Positions 15,945-25,115 of a DNA stretch of 64,000 bases are shown here, in pieces (position 1 is the stretch's first letter; each line of letters begins with the position of its first letter). The notes below the pieces were generated by a model. That model made no database searches. It was not told where the DNA came from and saw nothing but the letters and a program-made list of their open reading frames with translations. A program made the position numbers and the translations under genes. The stretch is taken from contig NZ_JAHCSG010000003.1 in the NCBI RefSeq assembly GCF_018474015.1, forward strand, positions 310,001-374,000, given 5' to 3'. The DNA is from Williamsia sp. CHRR-6 (GTDB lineage Bacteria > Actinomycetota > Actinomycetes > Mycobacteriales > Mycobacteriaceae).

Positions 15945-17414
15945 GTGACACAACCCCATGCCCGACCGGCCACGTCTGTCTCCGGCACCGCCGATGACTC
16001 GTGGATCGGTGACGCATCGGCATTCGAGCTGGGTTCGGCCATCGGCGACGGACGCGTCAGCTCGCGTCGCGTCGTCGAGTTCCACATCGACATCCTGCGG
16101 GCGCGGTCGGATTTCGGGGCGATGGCGCGTGACCGGTTCGACGTCGCGCTTGCCGAGGCCGACGCTGTCGATGCGGGCCCGAAGTCGGCCGACCGGCCGC
16201 TGCTCGGGGTGCCCTGCACCATCAAAGAGTCGATCCCGGTTGCCGGAATGCCGCACACCGCCGGATTGTCCAGCCGCATCGGGGTCATCGCCGACTCCGA
16301 TGCGCTTGCCGTGCAACGTCTTCGCGACGCCGGTGCCATCATCGTGGGTGTCACCAACACCGCCGAGCTGTGTCTGGGCATCGAGAGCACCAACCGCGTG
16401 TACGGCCGAACCTCCAATCCCTATGACAAGAACCGGGTCTCGGGCGGTTCGTCCGGCGGTGAGGGTTGCGCCATCGGCGCCGGCGGCATCCCGTTCGGTC
16501 TCGGCGGCGACACCGGCGGTTCCATCCGCATCCCGTCGTTCTACTGCGGCGTGTTCGGGCACAAGCCTTCTCCTGGTCTGGTGCCTGCCAACGAGTCGAT
16601 CCCGTCACTGGCCAGAGGCGACGAGGTCGACCTCCTCGAGACGCTCGGGCCGATGGCGCGACGAGGCTCCGACCTGATGCCCCTGCTGCAGGTGCTGGCC
16701 GCCGATCCCGACGGACGTCGTTGTGGCACGGTCGAATCGGTGGCACTTGAGGGCCTGCGGGTGGTCATTCCCACGAAGTCGAGCTATCTACGTCCGATGG
16801 ACCGGTCGGTGCGTGACGCCCGTGACGCCGCCGGACGAGCACTCGCCGACCGCGGTGCCGACGTGGTGTGGCAGCCCCTGCCGGCGATGCGCACGGTGAT
16901 CGCGAGCTATCTGATGGAGCTGCGCCGCCACGCGGGTACCTCGGTGATGAGCCTGTTCGACTCGTTCGGCGACCGCCCGCGGCATCGAACCCCGGCGCTG
17001 TTGCGCGCCAACAGCGTTCAACTGCAGCTGGCGATGATCGGCGATCGACTGCCCGAGCTGTTGCCCGGCCCGGCGCGATCACTGATCGACCGGTACGCAC
17101 GCGAGCTCGCCGAGGAGGTGGCCGCCGCCATCGGCGAGGGTGGCGTGATGCTGCACCCGCCGCCACCGCAACCCGCACCGCTGCACAACCGAACCCTGGC
17201 CCGACCATGGCTGTTCGGCGGTGCCGCGGTCTTCAACATGCTGGGGATGGCGGTCACGCAGGTCCCGATCGGGTTCAGCCCGCGCAACCTTCCGGTCGGT
17301 GTGCAGGTCGCTTCACAACCCGGGAACGACCACGTCACCATTGCCGTCGCACTGGAACTGGAGAAGGCGTTCGGCGGGTGGGTTCCACCGCACGCGGTCG
17401 CGGCGCGGCAGTAG
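15945..17414 (+). CDS. Amidase-signature family hydrolase
   Basis: The protein (about 489 aa from the GTG at 15945) carries the amidase signature: catalytic Lys in GVPCTIKESI, the Gly/Ser-rich VSGGSSGGEGCAI with the cis-Ser, and the nucleophile Ser in GGDTGGSIRIPS. The late segment AVTQVPIGFSPRNLPVGVQV is also typical. It hydrolyses an amide bond; the substrate is not evident. Start choice is uncertain, since an upstream GTG at 15882 would add 21 residues. Together with the oxidoreductase gene it interrupts the crp-metallo-beta-lactamase gene pair of the conserved block. Confidence 0.85.
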   Translation: MTQPHARPATSVSGTADDSWIGDASAFELGSAIGDGRVSSRRVVEFHIDILRARSDFGAMARDRFDVALAEADAVDAGPKSADRPLLGVPCTIKESIPVAGMPHTAGLSSRIGVIADSDALAVQRLRDAGAIIVGVTNTAELCLGIESTNRVYGRTSNPYDKNRVSGGSSGGEGCAIGAGGIPFGLGGDTGGSIRIPSFYCGVFGHKPSPGLVPANESIPSLARGDEVDLLETLGPMARRGSDLMPLLQVLAADPDGRRCGTVESVALEGLRVVIPTKSSYLRPMDRSVRDARDAAGRALADRGADVVWQPLPAMRTVIASYLMELRRHAGTSVMSLFDSFGDRPRHRTPALLRANSVQLQLAMIGDRLPELLPGPARSLIDRYARELAEEVAAAIGEGGVMLHPPPPQPAPLHNRTLARPWLFGGAAVFNMLGMAVTQVPIGFSPRNLPVGVQVASQPGNDHVTIAVALELEKAFGGWVPPHAVAARQ

Positions 17415-17424
17415 CGTGGCCGGG

Positions 17425-18330
17425 GTGACCGATCCGACCGATCCCGCCCCGCCGACATCCTCGCCCCCGCTGCGCATCGGGGTGATCGGCGGCGGGCCGT
17501 GGGCCCGCGAAACCCACATCCCGGCTCTCGCCGCGCATCCCGGCGTCACCCTGACCGGGGTGTGGACCCGCCGACCAGCGGCCGCCGCTGAACTCCCCAC
17601 GCCCCGATTCGACTCGGTGGAAGCCTTGTTCGAGGCGTGCGACGCGGTGTCGTTCGCGGTGCCGCCGCAGGTGCAGGCGCAGGTGGCCATCGCGGCGGCC
17701 CGGGCCGGCAAACACGTCATCCTCGACAAGCCGATCGCCGGGGACCTGGACACCGCCCGCGCACTCGCAACGGCCATCGCCGAGGCCGACGTGCGATCCG
17801 TTGTCACTTTCACGCGTCGATTCGCCCCGGAGACAAAGCAATTCGTGGCTGCAGCCCGAGCCGGGCGGTACGGGGGCGGGATGGCCCGCTGGATCTCCGG
17901 GGCGCTGCTGGCCGAGAAGTACGCCGGGTCGCAGTGGCGTCACGATCACGGCGCCATCCTCGACATCGGACCCCACGTGTTCGATCTGCTCGACGCTGCC
18001 CTGGGTCCGATCACCGCGGTGGTCGACGCCTGCCACGTCGGTGACGGAGATCTGTGGCAGGTCACCCTCGATCACCAGACCGGTGCCACCTCGGTGGCGC
18101 AGATGGCTCTGAAGGTCCCGGCCCGGCCGACGGTCAACGAGTTCTCCGTCCACGGGGTGGACGGCGTGGTGTCGCTGACCGGCCGCGTGACCGAGTCACC
18201 GGCGTGTTTTGCGGTGTTGATCGACGAGTTCCTCGCCGCCGTGGCCACCGGCACCGAGCACGAGCTGAACGTGCAACGGGGACTTCACATCCAGCAGATC
18301 ATCGAGTCGGTGCGCGACCGCGTCCGCTGA
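17425..18330 (+). CDS. Gfo/Idh/MocA-family NAD(P)-dependent oxidoreductase
   Basis: The protein has an N-terminal Rossmann fold (RIGVIGGGPWARETHIPAL) and the family motif GKHVILDKPIAGD, which corresponds to the EKP catalytic segment with Asp-Lys-Pro. A C-terminal beta-sheet domain includes HDHGAILDIGPHVFDLLD. Such enzymes oxidise sugars, inositols or related cyclic substrates. It starts ten bases after the amidase stop, so the two probably work together. GTG codons at 17416 and 17425 are both possible starts. Confidence 0.82.
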   Translation: MTDPTDPAPPTSSPPLRIGVIGGGPWARETHIPALAAHPGVTLTGVWTRRPAAAAELPTPRFDSVEALFEACDAVSFAVPPQVQAQVAIAAARAGKHVILDKPIAGDLDTARALATAIAEADVRSVVTFTRRFAPETKQFVAAARAGRYGGGMARWISGALLAEKYAGSQWRHDHGAILDIGPHVFDLLDAALGPITAVVDACHVGDGDLWQVTLDHQTGATSVAQMALKVPARPTVNEFSVHGVDGVVSLTGRVTESPACFAVLIDEFLAAVATGTEHELNVQRGLHIQQIIESVRDRVR

Positions 18331-18351
18331 GCCAGACGTATCCTCGTGTCC

Positions 18352-19176
18352 ATGGCCGTCCCGCTACATCCCGCCTACGAGACACCGCGCGCGGTCACCC
18401 CGTTCGCCACGGTGGTGTTGTGCCGCAACCCGGGTGTGATGGAACTCGAAGGCACCAACACCTGGATCCTGCGCGCGCCTGGTGCCGACCACAGCGTGGT
18501 GGTCGATCCCGGGCCGCGTAAACATCGCGAACACCTCGACGCGGTGCTGGAGGTGGCCGGGCCGGTGGCCCTGGTGTTGATCACCCACCGCCACCGCGAC
18601 CACACCGACGCCATCGGACGGTTCCACAAGCGCTCCGGCGCACCGGTGCGCGCCCGCGAGCGCACCCATTGCCGAGACGGGGGACGCCTGGTCGATCGTG
18701 AGGTGATCGAGGCCGCTGGTCTGCGCATCACCGTGCTGCACACTCCCGGCCACACGCTGGATTCGGTGAGTTTCTTGGTCGAACACGTCGCCGACGACGG
18801 CATCACCCACCGCGCCGTGGTCACCGGCGACACGATATTAGGTAGCGGCACAACGGTTCTCGATCCCAAGGACGGGACCCTGCGCGACTACCTGAACTCG
18901 ATCAACCGGCTGATCGTGGAGGCTGACGGCGCGGTGGTGCTGCCTGGACACGGACCCGATCACCCCGACCTGGGACCGGTGGCCCGGTACTACAAGAAGC
19001 ACCGCGAGGACCGCATCGACCAGATCCGCGCGGTGCTCGACGAACTGGACATCACCGCGGCCCAAGCGAAACCGATGAAGATCGTCCGTCGGGTCTATGC
19101 CGACGTGGACAAGAAACTGTGGCCGGCGGCGCGGATGTCGGTGAAGGCACAGCTGGAGTACCTCGCCGACGCGTGA
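18352..19176 (+). CDS. Metallo-beta-lactamase fold hydrolase (Rv3677c/LACTB2-like)
   Basis: The 274-aa protein has the metal site ITHRHRDHTD (H-x-H-x-D-H), a second histidine in LHTPGHTLDSVSF, an aspartate in VVTGDTILGSG and a histidine in LPGHGPDH. The C-terminal helical tail (RARRVYADVDKKLWPAARMSV type, here IVRRVYADVDKKLWP) is typical of the LACTB2/ribonuclease-like subgroup. The likely role is hydrolysis of an ester or phosphodiester; the substrate is unknown. Here it is on the plus strand, whereas its M. tuberculosis counterpart is on the strand opposite crp. Confidence 0.85.
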   Translation: MAVPLHPAYETPRAVTPFATVVLCRNPGVMELEGTNTWILRAPGADHSVVVDPGPRKHREHLDAVLEVAGPVALVLITHRHRDHTDAIGRFHKRSGAPVRARERTHCRDGGRLVDREVIEAAGLRITVLHTPGHTLDSVSFLVEHVADDGITHRAVVTGDTILGSGTTVLDPKDGTLRDYLNSINRLIVEADGAVVLPGHGPDHPDLGPVARYYKKHREDRIDQIRAVLDELDITAAQAKPMKIVRRVYADVDKKLWPAARMSVKAQLEYLADA

Positions 19177-19208
19177 ACTCCCCAGTCGCGGCTGTGAACG
19201 CGTGCCGA

Positions 19209-19676
19209 TCAGGCGATCTCGACGATCAGCTCGACCTCGACCGGGGAACCCATCGGCAGCTCGGCCACGCCGGCCGCCGAGCGGGCATGCTGCCCGGCGG
19301 GTCCGAAGATCTCTCCGATCAGGTTGGACGCACCGTTGATGACCCCGGGCTGACCGGTGAAACCTGGTGCCGAGGCCACGAACCCGACCAGTTTGACCAC
19401 GCGGGTCACCGAGTCGATGTCGACCAGCGCATGCACGGCGGCGAGTGCGTTGAGCGCGCACAGCCGGGCCGCATCGTGCGCCTGTTCGGGTTTGACGATG
19501 CCCTCGGCACCCTCGTGCACTTTGCCGTGCACGGTCAGCTCACCGTTCGACATCGGTAGCTGCCCGGAGGTGAAGACCAGGTTGCCCGACTGCACCGCAG
19601 GCAGATACACCCCGAGCGGGGCCACCACCTTCGGCAGTTCGATGCCCAGCTCGGCCAACCGCTGCGACCAGGACAC
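19209..19676 (-). CDS. RidA-family protein
   Basis: The 155-aa protein is of the YjgF/YER057c/UK114 (RidA) family: GVYLPAVQSGNLVFTSGQLPM at the start, the AARLCALNALAAVHA helix, and SPVEVELIVEIA at the end. Classic RidA has an Arg in the last third that binds the imine/enamine carboxylate. Here that position, within GQHARSAAGVAELPMG, retains an Arg. It removes reactive enamine intermediates from PLP enzymes. The start is a GTG at 19676, seven bases after the upstream stop. Confidence 0.85.
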   Translation of the reverse strand: MSWSQRLAELGIELPKVVAPLGVYLPAVQSGNLVFTSGQLPMSNGELTVHGKVHEGAEGIVKPEQAHDAARLCALNALAAVHALVDIDSVTRVVKLVGFVASAPGFTGQPGVINGASNLIGEIFGPAGQHARSAAGVAELPMGSPVEVELIVEIA

Positions 19677-19682
19677 GACCGA

Positions 19683-19847
19683 TCAGCCCTTCGGCCGCTT
19701 GAGATAGGCGACGTGCTGCTCGCCGGTAGGGCCGGGCAACACACTGACCAGTTCCCATCCGTCGACACCCCAGGTGTCGAGGATCTGTTTGGTGGCGTGG
19801 GTCAGCAGCGGCACCGTGGCGTACTCCCACGCGGTCAGTTCAGTCAT
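19683..19847 (-). CDS. 54-aa conserved small protein upstream of ridA (DUF4177-like)
   Basis: An ATG at 19847 opens a 55-codon frame that begins MTELTAWEYATVPLLTHATK, continues with a segment containing WGVDGWELVSVLPG, and ends HVAYLKRPKG. The WEYATVPL and GVDGWELVSV motifs are typical of the small DUF4177-like fold. A reading frame of this size occupies the same place (Rv3678A) in M. tuberculosis. It is only six bases from ridA and surely cotranscribed with it. Function unknown. Confidence 0.8.
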   Translation of the reverse strand: MTELTAWEYATVPLLTHATKQILDTWGVDGWELVSVLPGPTGEQHVAYLKRPKG

Positions 19848-19926
19848 GGCTTCACCCTATCGCCGGTGGAGGTGAGCTTCGACGCGATCGGCCGGTCGCA
19901 AACGCGGCGATGGATATGGTTGGTGG

Positions 19927-20949
19927 GTGTCCACCCCTGAATCCCCTGCCGAGGCGAGCTCGGTCGGCTGGCCCGACTCGGCTCGGTCAGCGCGTCTGCA
20001 TTTCGTGTCCGGCAAGGGCGGGACCGGAAAGACCACGATGGCCGCAGCCCTGGCCCTGGCGCTGGCCGGGTCGGGCAACAAGGTGCTCCTGGTCGAATGC
20101 GAAGGGCGCCAGGGCATCGCCCAGCTGTTCGACATCCCGCCGCTGCCGCCCACCGAGACCAAGGTGGCCACCGCCGAGGGCGGCGGGTCGGTCAACGCGC
20201 TGGCCCTCGACATCGAGCACGCGCTGCTGGAATACCTCGACATGTTCTACAACCTGGGCTTCGCGGGGCGGGCGATGCGCCGCATCGGTGCCATCGACTT
20301 CGTGACGACGGTGGCGCCCGGCCTACGGGACGTGTTGGTGACCGGCAAGATCAAGGAATGCGTGGTGCGCACCGATTCCTCGGGCACCCCGGTCTACGAC
20401 GCAGTGGTCGTCGATGCCCCACCGACGGGCCGCATCGGCAACTTCCTCGACGTCACCACCGCGATGAGTGATCTGACCAAGACCGGGCCCATCCGCAACC
20501 AGAGTGACGGCGTGGCCAACCTGCTGCACTCGTCGCAGACGGCGGTGCACCTGGTGACCCTCCTGGAGGCCATGCCCATCCAGGAGACCATCGAGGCCAT
20601 CGCCGAGCTGCGCGCGAAGAAGCTTCCGGTCGGGGCGCTGATCGTCAACCGGGTGGCCCCCACTCGGCTGCCCGACGATGCGGTCGACGCGATCGCCGAG
20701 GGCGTGGTGGACGCGGCCCGCATCGCCGAAGGCATCGCCGCCGCCGGACTCCCCCTGTCCGAACCCGACCTGGAGGGACTGTTGACCGAGGTCATCGAGC
20801 ACGCCACCCGCGTGCAGGCCCAGCAGGTGGCCAAATCCGAACTCGACGAGGTGGAGGTGGCCGGTCTGGAGATCCCCGCCTTCGATTCCGGCATCGACCT
20901 CGGTGCCATCTATGAGATCGCCGACCAGCTCGAACGGGCGGGTGCCTGA
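19927..20949 (+). CDS. Get3/ArsA-type ATPase, first of a pair (Rv3679-like)
   Basis: The 340-aa P-loop ATPase has the deviant Walker [20 protein letters not shown] with the signature lysine and a Walker B-like [10 protein letters not shown]. It lacks the hydrophobic groove insert of eukaryotic Get3. The mycobacterial homologue pairs with its neighbour in a heteromeric complex, reported as BagA/BagB and linked to tolerance of nitric oxide and toxic metabolites rather than arsenite export. It starts at a GTG and its stop overlaps the start of the second ATPase gene (TGATG). Confidence 0.88.
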   Translation: MSTPESPAEASSVGWPDSARSARLHFVSGKGGTGKTTMAAALALALAGSGNKVLLVECEGRQGIAQLFDIPPLPPTETKVATAEGGGSVNALALDIEHALLEYLDMFYNLGFAGRAMRRIGAIDFVTTVAPGLRDVLVTGKIKECVVRTDSSGTPVYDAVVVDAPPTGRIGNFLDVTTAMSDLTKTGPIRNQSDGVANLLHSSQTAVHLVTLLEAMPIQETIEAIAELRAKKLPVGALIVNRVAPTRLPDDAVDAIAEGVVDAARIAEGIAAAGLPLSEPDLEGLLTEVIEHATRVQAQQVAKSELDEVEVAGLEIPAFDSGIDLGAIYEIADQLERAGA

Positions 20950-22049
20950 TGGCTGCAGTGCTGAAGATGGCCGAAGTGTTGGCCTCGGCGGAGACGAAGG
21001 TCGTCATCTGCTGCGGCGCAGGCGGCGTGGGCAAGACGACCACGGCGGCGGCGATGGCGGTGTACGCCGCCGAGCAGGGTCGCACGGTGGTGGTGTTGAC
21101 CATCGACCCGGCGCGTCGACTCGCGCAGTCGTTGGGGATGAGCGAGCTGACCAACACCCCGCAGCCGGTGGCCATCGAGGGTTCGGGGTCGCTGCACGCG
21201 ATGATGCTGGACATGCGCCGCACCTTCGACGAGATGGTTATGCAGTACTCGTCCACGCCCGCAGCGGCCGAGGCGGTGATGGCCAACTCGTTCTACCAAA
21301 CCGTGGCGACATCGTTCTCCGGCACGCAGGAGTACATGGCGATGGAGAAGCTGGGCCAGCTGCTCGAGCTCGACACCTGGGATCTGATCATCGTCGACAC
21401 CCCGCCGTCGCGGAACGCGCTGGACTTCCTCGATGCCCCGTCTCGCCTGGGATCGTTCATGGGTGGCCGCCTGATGAAGCTGCTGATGGGCGGCGGCCGC
21501 GGCGTGGGTCGAGTGGTCACCGGGGTGGTCGGGTTGGCCATGCGTGGGGTGTCGACCATCGTCGGCAGCGACACCCTGCGGGACGTGTCGACGTTTGTGC
21601 AGTCCTTGGATGCGATGTTCGGCGGCTTCCAGGAGCGCGCCGAGAAGACCTACGACATGCTCAAACGGCCGGGAACGCAGTTCGTGGTGGTGGCCTCGGC
21701 CGAACCCGATGCGCTGCGGGAAGCCGCGTTCTTCGTCGACCGGTTGTCCGAGGAGAAGATGCCGTTGGCCGGGTTGGTGCTCAACCGCACTCGCCCCAAC
21801 CTGACGTCGATCTCGGCTGATGCCGCCCGTACCGCGCTGCCGAAGGTGACCGACGAGCTGGCTGCCGCGGCGCTACAGATTCACGCCGAACGCACCACCA
21901 CCGGTCAACGCCAGCTGCAACTGCTCAAGCGTTTCACCGCCTCGCACCCGGCGGTGAAGATCGTCGGTGTGCCGTCGCTGCCGTTCGAGGTGGCCGACAT
22001 GACTGCGCTCAAAGCCGTGGGTGAGCAACTCGTCGGTGGGCAGAATTGA
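20949..22049 (+). CDS. Get3/ArsA-type ATPase, second of a pair (Rv3680-like)
   Basis: The 366-aa partner has Walker [19 protein letters not shown], in which the signature lysine of the deviant P-loop (GKGGxGKT) is replaced by Ala, and Walker [18 protein letters not shown]. Loss of the signature Lys in one subunit suggests the two ATPases are not equivalent. Segment [21 protein letters not shown] is Gly-rich and hydrophobic and could contact a membrane or client. It is coupled to the first ATPase gene by overlapping stop and start and ends at a strong hairpin. Confidence 0.88.
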   Translation: MAAVLKMAEVLASAETKVVICCGAGGVGKTTTAAAMAVYAAEQGRTVVVLTIDPARRLAQSLGMSELTNTPQPVAIEGSGSLHAMMLDMRRTFDEMVMQYSSTPAAAEAVMANSFYQTVATSFSGTQEYMAMEKLGQLLELDTWDLIIVDTPPSRNALDFLDAPSRLGSFMGGRLMKLLMGGGRGVGRVVTGVVGLAMRGVSTIVGSDTLRDVSTFVQSLDAMFGGFQERAEKTYDMLKRPGTQFVVVASAEPDALREAAFFVDRLSEEKMPLAGLVLNRTRPNLTSISADAARTALPKVTDELAAAALQIHAERTTTGQRQLQLLKRFTASHPAVKIVGVPSLPFEVADMTALKAVGEQLVGGQN

Positions 22050-22080
22050 CGCGACCGGGCCCTTTCGGACCCGGTCGCGT
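22049..22080. terminator. Strong hairpin between convergent ATPase and whiB4 genes
   Basis: ACGCGACCGGG (22049-22059) pairs perfectly with CCCGGTCGCGT (22070-22080), with a ten-base loop. It begins right at the ATPase stop codon region and lies six bases from the whiB4 stop, so it can end transcription from both sides. Confidence 0.8.
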
Positions 22081-22085
22081 TCGTC

Positions 22086-22400
22086 TCAGACGGCGTCGGC
22101 GTGGCGGCGGCGCTGGTTCTCGAAGAACTCGCCCCACGAGGTGACCTCGGGGTGCTGGCGCAGCAACGCGCGGCGCTGACGTTCGGTCAGTCCACCCCAC
22201 ACTCCGAACTCGACGCGGTTGTCCAGGGCATCGGCACCGCATTCGAGCTGAACCGGGCAGTGGCGACAGATGGTGGCGGCCTTGCGCTGAGCGGCTCCGC
22301 GGACGAACAACTCGTCGGGGTCGGTACCCCGGCATCGGGCCTGGGACACCCAGGCCAGTCGCATATCCGTTTCTCCGGTGGTCACTGCAGCGTTTGCCAT
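22086..22400 (-). CDS. whiB4: WhiB4-like redox-sensing transcription factor
   Basis: The 104-aa protein has four cysteines at positions 23, 45, 48 and 54 (C-x21-C-x2-C-x5-C) that bind a [4Fe-4S] cluster, followed by the WhiB turn GVWGGLTERQRRALL and a basic tail (NQRRRHADAV). Its place between the paired ATPases and ponA2 matches Rv3681c (whiB4), an oxygen- and redox-responsive DNA-binding regulator. The ATG at 22400 is chosen because GGGGAA lies six bases before it; longer readings add an unlikely Cys-rich extension. Confidence 0.92.
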   Translation of the reverse strand: MANAAVTTGETDMRLAWVSQARCRGTDPDELFVRGAAQRKAATICRHCPVQLECGADALDNRVEFGVWGGLTERQRRALLRQHPEVTSWGEFFENQRRRHADAV

Positions 22401-22473
22401 GGGATTCCCCGTCCTGCTCAGTTCATCGCAACAAGCCGCGGAGCGCTCTCCGCCACTTTCACCCTGGAATGTT

Positions 22474-22486
22474 ATGTGAGTCACAT
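22474..22486. promoter_or_regulatory. Perfect 13-bp palindrome in the whiB4-ponA2 intergenic region
   Basis: ATGTGAGTCACAT is a perfect inverted repeat around a central G, located 74 bp before whiB4 and about 100 bp before ponA2, which are divergent. The half-site TGTGA resembles a Crp half-site, but the spacing (1 bp rather than 6) is wrong for Crp, so the binder is unknown. Confidence 0.45.
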
Positions 22487-22587
22487 TCGGTACATCAATC
22501 TAGGTATGCACGGGATCGGGAGTCAAGTCGACAGAACGGAAAAACTGGGACATGTGTTGCGGTCCCGGCGACCCGTATCCTGTGGGC

Positions 22588-25062
22588 GTGTCAGAACAAA
22601 CCCCACGCTTCCCGCGCCCCCGGTCCATCGCGATCCTGGCGGGCTGCTGCGTGCTGGCGGGCGTGCTGGTGGCCGCACTGCTGTTCCCGGTGGCCGGTGG
22701 CCTGGGTCTGGTGACCAATCGTGCCGCGACCACCGTGGAGAACTCGTCGACCGAGTTGCTCGACGGCACCGTTCCCGAGGTCTCCACCATGACCGACTCG
22801 ACCGGCGCCCCGATCGCTTACCTCTATGACCAGCGGCGCGTGCAGGTCGGGTACGACGACATCTCCCCGGACATGATCCGCGCGATCATCTCCATCGAGG
22901 ACAAGCGTTTCCTCGAACATGACGGCGTGGACTGGAAGGGCACAATCCGCGCGTTCCTGAAGAACTCGTCATCGGGCGAGGTGCAACAGGGTGCGTCCAC
23001 GCTGGATCAGCAGTACATCAAGAACTACCAGCTGCTGGTGCTGGCGCGCACCGAGTCCGACCGCGAGGCCGCCGTGGCCACCACGCCCGCGCGCAAGCTG
23101 CGTGAGGTGCGCATGGCGCTCAACCTCGAGCAGACGCTGACCGATCAGATCATGCGGGACAAGAACATCAGCCGCTCAGCCGCCAAGCAGGAGGCCAAGA
23201 AGGAGATCGTCACCCGCTACCTCAACATCGTCCCGTTCGGCAACGGCGCCTACGGTATCGAGGCTGCGGCCCGGACGTACTTCAACAAGTCGGCCAAGGA
23301 GCTGACCGTGCCCGAGTCGGCGATGCTGGCCGGCATGGTGCAGTCGTCCTCGGCGCTGAACCCCTACACCAACGAGGCCGGGGTCCGGGAACGCCGAGAC
23401 ATCGTGCTGGACACCATGAAAGAGAACTTCCCGACGCGGGCGGCAGAGTTCGAGGCAGACAAGGCCAAGCCGCTGGGTGTGTTGCCGCAACCGCAGTCGC
23501 TGCCGCAGGGGTGCATCTCGGCCGGCGACAACGGATTCTTCTGTGACTACGCACTGCAGTTCCTGGCCGAGAACGGCATCAACCGTGACGCCGTGCTGCG
23601 TGGTGGGTACACGATCCGCACCACGCTCGACCCTCAGGTCCAGGCGTCGACCAAGGCCGCGGTGCAGGCGGTGGCCCCGCCGGATCTGACCGGGATCGCC
23701 AACGTGATGAACGTGATCCGGCCGGGCACCAACTCTCACGACATCCTGGCGATGACGTCCAACCGGGAGTACGGCTTGGATCAGGGTCGACAGCAAACCG
23801 TTCAGCCGCAGCCGTATTCGATGGTCGGTGATGGGGCGGGCTCGATCTTCAAGATCTTCACCGTGGCCGCAGCGATGGAGAAGGGCCTCGGAGCGTCGGC
23901 CACCTTGGACGTGCCCGCCACGTACCAGGCTCAAGGCCTCGGTAGCAGCGGCGGCGTCAACGGATGCCCGGCCAACACCTACTGCGTGAAGAACGACGGC
24001 AAGTACCCGCGCACCATGTCGATCACCAATGCCCTTGCGCAGTCACCGAACACGGCGTTCGTCAAGCTGATCCAGGAAGTGGGCGTGTCGGCGACCGTGG
24101 ACATGGCCGTGAAGCTGGGCATGCGGTCCTACACCCAGCCCGGCACCTCGGGACAGGGTGATCAGAGCCTGGCCGACTACGTCAAGGCGGGCAACTTCGG
24201 GTCATTCACGTTGGGGCCCAACGCAGTCAACCCGTTGGAGTTGTCCAACGTGGCGGCCACCCTGGCCTCGCACGGCATGTGGTGCCCACCCAACCCGATC
24301 GCGTCGATCACCGCCAAGAAGCGGGATCGCAACGGCAACAACGTCATCGGCGCCGATGGCAAGCCCGAGATGGCCCCGGTGCCCTTCACCCCACCCAAGT
24401 GTGAGCAGGTTGTGGAGCCCGGTCTGGCCGACACGCTGGCCAACGCCATGTCCGCCGACGACCGTGGCGGGGGCACCTCCGCGGGCGCCGCCCGCTCCAC
24501 CGGATGGTCGCTGCCGGTGGCGGCCAAGACGGGAACCACTGAGGCCCACCGGTCCTCGGCGTTCCTCGGCTTCACCAACAACTACGCCGGAGCCACCTAC
24601 ATCTACGGCGACTCGACCAGCCCCGGCGACATCTGCTCGTCTCCGTTGCGCCAGTGCAACGGCGGCGACCTCTACGGCGGGTACGAGCCGGCACGCACCT
24701 GGTACAGCGCCATCCTGCCGGTGGTCGACAAGTTCGGACCCACCGCGCTTCCGCCGATCGACGATCGCTTCCAGAACGGCAGCGACGCCGGTCGGGTCCC
24801 CAGCGTTATCGGACTGAGCGAGTCCGAGGCCACCCAACGTCTCCAGGACGCAGGCTTCAAGGTGGACCCGCAGTACACCACCAGCAGCGCAGCCGCCGGG
24901 ACGGTCACCGGGACGGCCCCGTCGACCTCGGCCATCCCGGGGAGCACCATCACGCTGTACCTCAGCGACGGCAAAGCCAAGCCGCGCGGTCCACGGCTGC
25001 CTCCGGTCACCATCCAGGTGCCCGGGGTGGGTCCGATCGTGATCCCCGGCAGCGGCGGCTGA
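22588..25062 (+). CDS. ponA2: Bifunctional penicillin-binding protein PonA2 with PASTA domain
   Basis: The class A PBP of about 824 aa polymerises and crosslinks peptidoglycan. It has one N-terminal membrane anchor (IAILAGCCVLAGVLVAALLF), a transglycosylase domain with IEDKRFLEHDGVD and GASTLDQQYIKNY, and a transpeptidase domain with SIFK (S-x-x-K), SPN and KTGTT. One C-terminal PASTA domain (VPSVIGLSESEATQRLQDAG) is followed by a Pro-rich tail. The GTG at 22588 gives a normal cytoplasmic tail. Position next to whiB4 matches Rv3682. Confidence 0.93.
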   Translation: MSEQTPRFPRPRSIAILAGCCVLAGVLVAALLFPVAGGLGLVTNRAATTVENSSTELLDGTVPEVSTMTDSTGAPIAYLYDQRRVQVGYDDISPDMIRAIISIEDKRFLEHDGVDWKGTIRAFLKNSSSGEVQQGASTLDQQYIKNYQLLVLARTESDREAAVATTPARKLREVRMALNLEQTLTDQIMRDKNISRSAAKQEAKKEIVTRYLNIVPFGNGAYGIEAAARTYFNKSAKELTVPESAMLAGMVQSSSALNPYTNEAGVRERRDIVLDTMKENFPTRAAEFEADKAKPLGVLPQPQSLPQGCISAGDNGFFCDYALQFLAENGINRDAVLRGGYTIRTTLDPQVQASTKAAVQAVAPPDLTGIANVMNVIRPGTNSHDILAMTSNREYGLDQGRQQTVQPQPYSMVGDGAGSIFKIFTVAAAMEKGLGASATLDVPATYQAQGLGSSGGVNGCPANTYCVKNDGKYPRTMSITNALAQSPNTAFVKLIQEVGVSATVDMAVKLGMRSYTQPGTSGQGDQSLADYVKAGNFGSFTLGPNAVNPLELSNVAATLASHGMWCPPNPIASITAKKRDRNGNNVIGADGKPEMAPVPFTPPKCEQVVEPGLADTLANAMSADDRGGGTSAGAARSTGWSLPVAAKTGTTEAHRSSAFLGFTNNYAGATYIYGDSTSPGDICSSPLRQCNGGDLYGGYEPARTWYSAILPVVDKFGPTALPPIDDRFQNGSDAGRVPSVIGLSESEATQRLQDAGFKVDPQYTTSSAAAGTVTGTAPSTSAIPGSTITLYLSDGKAKPRGPRLPPVTIQVPGVGPIVIPGSGG

Positions 25063-25077
25063 TCGCAGTCAACTGAG

Positions 25078-25101
25078 CCCGCCCCACACCTGGGGCGGGC
25101 C
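25078..25101 (+). terminator. Hairpin after ponA2
   Basis: GCCCGCCCC (25078-25086) pairs perfectly with GGGGCGGGC (25093-25101) around a six-base loop, 16 bases past the ponA2 stop and before the next gene's promoter-like TATCCT. Confidence 0.7.
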
Positions 25102-25115
25102 GCTATCCTGAGCAG

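Noticed and set aside
15937-15957. Crp site upstream of the amidase (TGATGTGACACA)
   Set aside because: It lacks the TGTGA-N6-TCACA spacing and covers the probable start codon.
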